Shown one piece after another: positions 1 to 5,338 of a stretch of 5,338 nucleotides of DNA. Both the position numbers and the translations under genes were made by a program. The stretch is from Clostridia bacterium (GTDB lineage Bacteria > Bacillota > Clostridia > Christensenellales > DTU072), in assembly GCA_028699795.1 (NCBI GenBank), contig JAQVTZ010000127.1:1-5338 (forward strand). Direction: 5' to 3'. Position 1 is the stretch's first letter. Every line of letters begins with the position of its first letter. The notes beneath the pieces are model-generated. The model saw only the letters and a program-made list of their open reading frames with translations, was not told where the DNA came from and did no database searches.

Positions 1-2
1 CT

Positions 3-3000
3 TCCCTTACTGCGGTTACGGTGCCGTTTATCGGGTTAACAACTACCGCGCAAAACGAGGAAGCAAGGTTGTCTTATGTTTTCGGCAACACGATTGTAAG
101 GATTGCTTCGGTAACGGTACGCAACACCCAAACGGATATTGCAGTGAATGCAGACGCGTTCCAAGGGATGACGGCGCTCGCTTCGTTAACCTTGAGTGAC
201 GGCGTAACGACGATTGCCGAAGGCGCTCTTGCTGATTGCCCGATACAATCTTTAGACCTTATATTCGTAGGAGCAACCGCCGCAGCGACAGGCGCAAACG
301 CCGTGTTGGGATACTTATTCGGTTTTGCAGCGGTTCCTGACGCCTTTACCATACAACAAGATATCAATGAAACCGAAAGCGTATACGCTTATATTCCCGC
401 AACGCTTACCGATGTTACGGTCCAAAATGCGCCCGATTACGGAGCGTTCTCCAATATCACATCGTTACAATCTGTTACGGTTCGCGGTGGTGACACACTG
501 GGCAAAAATCTGATAGCAGGTTGTACGGCATTAGAAACTCTTACGGTGCCTTTTGCCGGAGCCTCGGCGGATGCAACAGGAGCGAACAGCGCATTGACCT
601 ATATTACGGGAAGCGCTCTGCCCGCCCTTACGACACTAAAAATAACGGCGACTTCCGTCCTTACGGCGGAAACTTTGCCCTTGGGCTTCCCGATACAAAC
701 CTTAGAAATAGGCGGCAATCTGTCGTCCTTGCCGCAAGGATTGCTTGCGAATTGTCCCAATCTCGTACATCTTATGATACCTTTTGCGGGTGCTTCGTCA
801 ACCGCGACAGGGCAGGATGCGCTGTTCGGTTATCTGTACGGCTTTGCGGCTACGTCCACAACAACTACGGTAGAGCAGTATTATGGCGAAGAAGCTTCCG
901 AGGTTGCTTACAGCGAAATACCCGCCAGTCTGACCTCAATTGTATTAACAGACAATTCCGATATCGGCTACGGCGCGTTCTACAATATGTCGGAACTCCG
1001 AAATCTGACGCTCAATGCCGAAGTTTCAATAGGTCAAAAAGCTTTTTATAATTGCGTGCGCTTACAAAGTATCAGTATAGGCGGGAACGCAAAAATAATG
1101 AGCGTAGGCGCGTACGCATTCTATGGCGCCGCCTTCGAATCCGTTACCATCTCCGCCGATGTAGAAACAATAGGGGCATACGCTTTTGCCGGTTGCGACA
1201 ATCTTGTTTCGGTTTCTTTCGAGACGGGCTCTCATTTAAAATATGTGCACGAATATGCCTTCGCAAACTGCACGGCTTTGCAAAACATTGCATTGCCCGA
1301 CGGTACGCAGAGCGTTGGCGCCAATGCTTTTGACCATTGTTCGGCGCTTAGTTCCGCGGTGATACCTTCTACCGTTACAGAAATGGGCGCTGCATTGTTT
1401 AAAGATTGTCCCAACCTCGTATCACTAAGTTTACCTTTTGCGGGGCCCGACGATACAGCGGTGACAGCGCAACATAAGCTGGGATACTTATTCGACGAGT
1501 CTTCTTCTAATGTCAATGTACCGCTGTCACTCCAAACGCTCCATATTACGGACGCAAGTTTCTTGGCAGACGGAGCTTTGCAGGATACACATTTGACCGC
1601 ATTATTCCTTAATGAAGGACTTCTTATTATAGAAGAGTCCGCAGTAAGAAATGTGCCGCTCCAAAGCATAACAATACCCTCGACCGTACTGGTTGTCAAT
1701 AAGTATGCGTTTGCCAATACCGCGATACAATCGCTTTCGTTTGCCGCAAACAGCGTACTGCATACCTTAGGCGACAATGCCTTTGACGGATGTGTTTCTT
1801 TAGGGGATGTCGTACTACCCGACAGTGTGACTTCTATCGGTTCGGCAGTATTTGCAGGGTGTCTGCTGAATATCCGTTTTTCAGTACCTTTTATTGGCGC
1901 GACCCGCGCTGCGACAGGCGCGAACGCCGTATTGGGTTATTTCTTCGGCACTTCTGGAAGCGGAGTTACCCAAAAATATGCAGTAGACCAAACGGGGATC
2001 TTTGCGATACCCGCCTCACTTATGAACATTATGGTGACTTCGGCAACCTCTATAGGGTATGGCGCTTTCTCAGGGTGCGGAGCGATTCGCAATATCAGCA
2101 TCAATAACGGCGTGAATACGATTGGCGCGTTGGCGTTAGAAGGTTGTATTTCGCTTGAAAGTCTCATCTTGCCGTTTGTCGGGGAATCCGCAAATTCGGT
2201 AGATACCAAAGCTAGGATGCAACATGTCTTCGGACTCGGAGTAAACAGCGGCATCCATCATGTGGAAACCGTAAGTATTACTTCGGCAATCACAATCGCT
2301 TCGGGAGCCTTCCACGGTATGACGGGGCTCAAGACGGTGAGCATTAACAATGTGACATCGATTGCGCAAGGTGTCTTCGAAGGTTGTATGGCGCTCGAAG
2401 ACCTTACGGTGCCTTTCATCGGGGCGCAAAGTTTCCATAATAACAATGACATGCTATTATTGGGATATTGGTTCAAGAGTGTTGCGCCATCTGCGTCCGG
2501 CGCTGTCGGACAGCCTTACGGAGACGGTCCAACAGAAATTGCTTACGCCGAAATCCCCACGGGGATCCACCGCATTACCGTGACGCATGCGTCCAAAATA
2601 GGCTACGGCGCGTTATCCTACTTAACAGAATTGACTTCGGTATCTATGAATAACGGGGTAAGCGAAATCGGCAAAAATGCCTTAAAGGGGAGTTACAATA
2701 TCGAGTCTCTCACGGTGCCTTTTATCGGATTATCCAGAAACGCAACTTCCAATGCGGCGAAAATCACCTATATGTTCGGCAGTTCTCCCTCCAACCTCAC
2801 TGTTGTAAATGTGACGGATGCCATAAGATTAAGCACACTTGCATTTGCCAGTAACACCAAAATTACAACGATTACACTGGACGGGAACATCACTTCGATA
2901 GACAACAATGCATTCAGCGGACTGACGGCTCTAACCCAAATTACAATACCCGCAAGCGTCACTACGATAGGAGAGAGCGCATTCGAGGGCTGTACTTCGC

Positions 3001-4394
3001 TGGTATCCGTCACTTTTGCCCAAGATACCGCTCTTACCGTAATCGGAGAAGACGCCTTCAAAAACACGGCGATTCTATCGCTTACGATACCGTCTACGGT
3101 AACAAGTATTGGAGAGGGTATTTTGGAAGGTTGCAACAATCTTGAAACGCTTACAATTCCTTATATTGGCGCTTCCGCGGATGCAACCGAACAAGAGGCT
3201 TTGTTGGGATATGTGTTTGGACTTTCGCAAACTTCGAGCATGCAGACCACCACACAAATTTATAACGATAATAACGATGCCGTTTATACGGTTTTCCCCG
3301 ACAATCTGTATCAATTGACGGTTACTTCCGCGACGGAAATCGGGTACGGAGCTTTACATAACTGTTCCAGCATTACCGAGCTTTCTCTTAACAGCGGAAT
3401 CACGGACATTGGAAGATATGCTTTTTCCAATTGTGTCAATCTTACCTCAATTGTGGTACCGGATAGCGTCAATACGATAGGCAGCGCGGCATTCTCGGGT
3501 TGTGCCTCCCTCGAGTCCATGACCTTGCCTTTTGCAGGTACAAACCGTACGGATACCGGCGCAATCGCTTTGTTCGGCTATATTTTTGGTACAGTAAGTA
3601 ACGGTTCTCCCGGGGCGACCGTGCAATATTTTAATGCGGTAAGCAGCCGTACTTACTATATCCCCTCTACGCTAAACACGATTGTGATTACTTCCGCGGC
3701 AAAGCTGGATTACGGTGTATTCTATAATCTGTCAGGCGTAACTTCAATCACTCTTAACGAAGGGATTTCCGCGATACCTGCTAAGGCGTTCTACCAATGC
3801 TCTTCGGTGGTGTCGCTTGTGATTCCCGATACCGTCACCAGCATAGAAGGCGGCGCGCTGGAAGGGATGAATTCGTTGGTGTCGCTTACTGTGCCGTTCG
3901 TCGGCGCATCGGCTGCGGCAACGGGCGTTCAATCGCAGTTTGGCTATATTTTCGGTGAGGCGCAAGAATACGGACCCAATGTCATGAAGCAATCTATTTT
4001 CATAGGGGATACAGAGGTAAATACGCTGTTCCGAATTCCTTTCGCGCTCCGCGATGTCACGCTTACGGGTATTACTGCAATCAAAGACTACGCATTCTAT
4101 AACTGTTCCAACATTGCAACCGTTTCAGTAACCGAGGGGATTACCGCTATCGGTGATTATGCTTTTGCAAACGCTTCGTCTCTATCGGCAATCTATGCGG
4201 ATTTTGCCGCCCTTATTACGATTGGTGACAGCGCGTTCGAAAATTGCCGCTCCTTTTTGGGGATCGACCTTTCGCAAGCATCACTTTTAGAACAGTTGGG
4301 GACTCGCGCGTTTTGGGGTTGTTCTAGTTTATCGTATGTCAATCTTCCAGCAGGGCTCAACAATGTGCCGCTCGATGCTTTCGGCGGCATATAG
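3..4394 (+). CDS. BspA-like leucine-rich-repeat protein, 5'-truncated by window edge
   Basis: The reading frame is open from the first full codon at position 3 to the TAG at 4392-4394, giving 1463 visible residues. The GTG at 21 is an internal valine: codons 3-20 read S-L-T-A-V-T, which continues the L-x-x-L-T-V-P-F motif seen elsewhere in the protein, so the gene begins upstream. The protein is almost entirely LRR units of the BspA/TpLRR (LRR_5) type, with pattern I-G-x(2)-A-F-x-x-C-x(2)-L-x-x-(I/V)-x-(I/L)-P-x(2)-V-x-x. I count about 40 of them, broken up by 12 copies of a V-P-F-x-G...L-G-Y-x-F-G module. Composition is rich in Ala, Thr, Ser, Ile and Gly, with few charged residues. No transmembrane segment, LPXTG signal or enzymatic domain is visible. 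Known BspA-family proteins are surface or secreted and bind host or bacterial partners; a similar role here is inferred, and the ligand is unknown. Family assignment is firm; function is not. Confidence 0.93.
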   Translation, partial: SLTAVTVPFIGLTTTAQNEEARLSYVFGNTIVRIASVTVRNTQTDIAVNADAFQGMTALASLTLSDGVTTIAEGALADCPIQSLDLIFVGATAAATGANAVLGYLFGFAAVPDAFTIQQDINETESVYAYIPATLTDVTVQNAPDYGAFSNITSLQSVTVRGGDTLGKNLIAGCTALETLTVPFAGASADATGANSALTYITGSALPALTTLKITATSVLTAETLPLGFPIQTLEIGGNLSSLPQGLLANCPNLVHLMIPFAGASSTATGQDALFGYLYGFAATSTTTTVEQYYGEEASEVAYSEIPASLTSIVLTDNSDIGYGAFYNMSELRNLTLNAEVSIGQKAFYNCVRLQSISIGGNAKIMSVGAYAFYGAAFESVTISADVETIGAYAFAGCDNLVSVSFETGSHLKYVHEYAFANCTALQNIALPDGTQSVGANAFDHCSALSSAVIPSTVTEMGAALFKDCPNLVSLSLPFAGPDDTAVTAQHKLGYLFDESSSNVNVPLSLQTLHITDASFLADGALQDTHLTALFLNEGLLIIEESAVRNVPLQSITIPSTVLVVNKYAFANTAIQSLSFAANSVLHTLGDNAFDGCVSLGDVVLPDSVTSIGSAVFAGCLLNIRFSVPFIGATRAATGANAVLGYFFGTSGSGVTQKYAVDQTGIFAIPASLMNIMVTSATSIGYGAFSGCGAIRNISINNGVNTIGALALEGCISLESLILPFVGESANSVDTKARMQHVFGLGVNSGIHHVETVSITSAITIASGAFHGMTGLKTVSINNVTSIAQGVFEGCMALEDLTVPFIGAQSFHNNNDMLLLGYWFKSVAPSASGAVGQPYGDGPTEIAYAEIPTGIHRITVTHASKIGYGALSYLTELTSVSMNNGVSEIGKNALKGSYNIESLTVPFIGLSRNATSNAAKITYMFGSSPSNLTVVNVTDAIRLSTLAFASNTKITTITLDGNITSIDNNAFSGLTALTQITIPASVTTIGESAFEGCTSLVSVTFAQDTALTVIGEDAFKNTAILSLTIPSTVTSIGEGILEGCNNLETLTIPYIGASADATEQEALLGYVFGLSQTSSMQTTTQIYNDNNDAVYTVFPDNLYQLTVTSATEIGYGALHNCSSITELSLNSGITDIGRYAFSNCVNLTSIVVPDSVNTIGSAAFSGCASLESMTLPFAGTNRTDTGAIALFGYIFGTVSNGSPGATVQYFNAVSSRTYYIPSTLNTIVITSAAKLDYGVFYNLSGVTSITLNEGISAIPAKAFYQCSSVVSLVIPDTVTSIEGGALEGMNSLVSLTVPFVGASAAATGVQSQFGYIFGEAQEYGPNVMKQSIFIGDTEVNTLFRIPFALRDVTLTGITAIKDYAFYNCSNIATVSVTEGITAIGDYAFANASSLSAIYADFAALITIGDSAFENCRSFLGIDLSQASLLEQLGTRAFWGCSSLSYVNLPAGLNNVPLDAFGGI
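21..3956 (+). repeat. Twelve dispersed copies of a 22-residue VPFxGAS...LGYxFG module
   Basis: Coding repeat inside the BspA-like gene. Copies start at 21, 258, 546, 777, 1431, 1884, 2169, 2409, 2715, 3156, 3525 and 3891, each about 66 bases. The consensus is (V/L/I)-P-F-(I/V/A)-G-A-S-x-x-A-T-G-x(3)-(A/L)-(L/F)-G-Y-(I/L/V/W)-F-G. The best-conserved positions are P-F-x-G at the start and G-Y-x-F-G at the end. The copy at 258 has Ile for Pro, the copy at 3156 has P-Y for P-F, and the copy at 1431 ends F-D-E instead of F-G. Every copy directly follows an LRR strand of the form L-x-x-L-T, so the module appears to be inserted at a fixed point of the LRR turn. From memory, similar modules occur in LRR proteins of gut Clostridia; I could not check this. 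Confidence 0.85.
102..4394 (+). repeat. Array of about 40 LRR_5-type leucine-rich repeat units
   Basis: Units of about 22-24 codons were recognised by the A-F-x-x-C or equivalent helical corner (for example AFAGC, AFANC, AFDGC, AFEGC, AFSNC, AFENC, AFWGC), followed by L-x-x-(I/V)-x-(I/L)-P-x-x-V-x-x-I-G. The longest uninterrupted runs lie roughly at 930-1430 and 1540-1880, and the final run follows the last inserted module, from about 4030 to the stop codon. Copies differ considerably at DNA level, so this is an old, diverged array rather than a recent tandem duplication. The unit count is by eye and may be off by one or two, because several units lack the Phe or Cys. Confidence 0.85.
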
Positions 4395-4469
4395 ACTCAC
4401 CTATCAACAAAACACAAAGCAATTCGCTGTATCATGCATTTTTAATGTGTCACAGGAACAAGGATAAGT
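4395..4469. other. Intergenic spacer between the BspA-like gene and smc
   Basis: Seventy-five A/T-rich bases. I see no GC-rich hairpin followed by a T-run, so no intrinsic terminator can be called after the BspA-like gene. A TATCAT at 4430-4435 resembles a -10 box, but the matching -35 position (about 4407-4412, ACAAAA) is not promoter-like. Whether smc is transcribed from here or by read-through cannot be decided from the sequence. Confidence 0.6.
4460..4464 (+). promoter_or_regulatory. Shine-Dalgarno site for smc
   Basis: AAGGA lies five bases before the ATG at 4470, a normal distance for a Bacillota ribosome binding site. A second AGGA at 4454-4457 is further away. An in-frame TAA at 4443-4445, with no other start codon between it and the ATG, fixes 4470 as the start. 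Confidence 0.8.
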
Positions 4470-5338
4470 ATGAATCTCAAAAAAATAGAACTATTCGGGT
4501 TTAAGTCTTTTGCGGATAAAACAGAAATTGAATTCAAATCCAATATAACCGGTATCGTAGGCCCCAACGGTTGTGGCAAGTCCAATGTAGCCGATGCTGT
4601 CAGGTGGGTGTTGGGCGAGCAAAGCCCTTCGGTTTTGCGGTGCAAAAAAATGCCCGAAATCATTTTCGGCGGCACCACCAACCGTAAATCGCTGTCTTAT
4701 TGCGAAGTTTCTTTGTATCTCGACAACGAAACCAGACACTACCCCGTGGATTACGACGAAGTCGTTATTACACGCAAACTTTACAGAAGCGGAGATAGTG
4801 AATATTACATTAACCGCAATATTTGCCGCTGGCGCGACATTATCGACCTTTTCCGTGATAGCGGCGTCGGCCGTGAGGGGTACAGCATTATCGGGCAAGG
4901 TAAGATAGAAGAAATTTTGTCGGCAAAACCCGAAGCAAGAAGGCAGATTTTTGAAGAAGCCGCAGGGATCAGCAGGCACAAAGCACGCAAGCATGAAACC
5001 GAAAGAAAATTGGATCGTACAAGGGATAACCTGTCCCGAATCAGCGATATTTTACACGAAGTTTCAGGCAATTTAGGGCCATTGGAGCAGGAAGCCAAAG
5101 ATGCGGCCAAAGCGCGCGACCTAAAAAGAAAGTTGAAACAGCTGGAAGTGCGTTATTTTTTACACCAGTGCGAAAATACATCGTCCGAAAGAGAAAAAGT
5201 GCATCAATGCCTCGAAAAAATTTCCCGTGACTATGCGGCCAAAGAAGAAGAACTTAAGTCCGCTACTGCCGAGTACAATGCCGCGATGATGGATTCCGTT
5301 AACAGCGACCTTTACGGCAACCGCTTGCGCGACCAAAT
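4470..5338 (+). CDS. smc: Chromosome segregation/condensation ATPase SMC, N-terminal part
   Basis: The frame stays open to the window end: 289 complete codons plus two bases, against about 1150-1200 residues for a full SMC. The visible part is the N-terminal half of the ABC-type head and the first stretch of coiled coil. It opens M-N-L-K-K-I-E-L-F-G-F-K-S-F-A-D-K, typical of bacterial SMC. The Walker A motif G-P-N-G-C-G-K-S-N is at residues 31-39, A-V-R-W-V-L-G-E-Q-S at 43-52, the arginine finger probably R57, and the Q-loop S-I-I-G-Q-G-K-I at 139-146 (Q143). The conserved R-R-Q-I-F-E-E-A-A-G-I lies at 157-167, and charged heptad-like coiled coil begins near 168. SMC forms a dimer that, with ScpA and ScpB, organises and segregates the chromosome; ATP binding joins the two heads. 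The C-terminal signature motif, Walker B and hinge are beyond the window. Two unusual cysteines are C35 in Walker A and C58 where L-R-G is usual. Confidence 0.97.
   Translation, partial: MNLKKIELFGFKSFADKTEIEFKSNITGIVGPNGCGKSNVADAVRWVLGEQSPSVLRCKKMPEIIFGGTTNRKSLSYCEVSLYLDNETRHYPVDYDEVVITRKLYRSGDSEYYINRNICRWRDIIDLFRDSGVGREGYSIIGQGKIEEILSAKPEARRQIFEEAAGISRHKARKHETERKLDRTRDNLSRISDILHEVSGNLGPLEQEAKDAAKARDLKRKLKQLEVRYFLHQCENTSSEREKVHQCLEKISRDYAAKEEELKSATAEYNAAMMDSVNSDLYGNRLRDQ

Noticed and set aside
21..23. GTG as the start codon of the repeat protein
   Set aside because: The frame is open upstream to the window edge, and codons 3-20 fit the repeat consensus, so this is an internal valine.
1617..1640. 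Hairpin GGACT...AGTCC with a bulged extension (CTT/AAG)
   Set aside because: A short imperfect stem inside a coding repeat with no T-run and no gene boundary nearby; consistent with chance.
1232..1777. Minus-strand open frame of 181 codons
   Set aside because: It lies fully inside the LRR gene. Its sequence mirrors the repeat (recurring N-A-x-S-P-I-V-T-like pieces that also appear in other antisense frames here), and it resembles no known family.
21..3956. Regularly spaced repeats as a CRISPR-like or mobile array
   Set aside because: All repeats are in one reading frame, diverged mainly at silent sites, and spaced by whole codons, so they are protein repeats.
4430..4435. TATCAT as a possible -10 box for smc
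   Set aside because: No acceptable -35 hexamer at the right distance; a single hexamer match in A/T-rich DNA is weak evidence.
4441..4455. Possible terminator or operator around TGTG-T-CACA
   Set aside because: The stem has only four pairs with a one-base loop, which cannot fold as a hairpin, and there is no downstream T-run.
4491..4994. Minus-strand open frame of 167 codons opposite smc
   Set aside because: The plus strand is unmistakably SMC here. The antisense frame has no recognisable domain and is a by-product of smc codon composition.

Overview
The window holds two protein-coding genes on the + strand, both cut by a window edge, with a 75-base gap between them. The likely source is a bacterium of the Bacillota (Clostridia-like), possibly an uncultured gut lineage. 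This rests on the Bacillota-like SMC protein, the style of the BspA-type repeat protein, purine-rich Shine-Dalgarno sequences and a base composition of about 40-58% G+C in three lines counted by hand. Genus or species cannot be given.

Positions 1-4394 are the C-terminal 1463 residues of a very large BspA-like leucine-rich-repeat (LRR_5 type) protein. Its true start, and any signal peptide, lie upstream of the window. About 40 LRR units are interrupted at least 12 times by a 22-residue module of the form V-P-F-x-G-A-S-x(2)-A-T-G-x(5)-G-Y-x-F-G. The modules are followed by two kinds of linker, short and long, which alternate strictly through the first ten modules and then stay long. The protein ends in the middle of an LRR unit with no visible wall anchor.

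Positions 4395-4469 are a short intergenic spacer with a good ribosome binding site but no convincing terminator or promoter. Positions 4470-5338 encode the N-terminal 289 residues of the chromosome-condensation ATPase SMC, including the Walker A motif, the arginine-finger region, the Q-loop and the start of the coiled coil.

The two genes have no evident functional link: one is probably a surface or secreted repeat protein, the other a cytoplasmic housekeeping protein. Their adjacency is the notable contextual point, because smc in Bacillota usually follows rnc. I found no RNA gene, mobile element or CRISPR array. I also found no clearly new molecular system. The most interesting structure is the higher-order organisation of the repeat protein.
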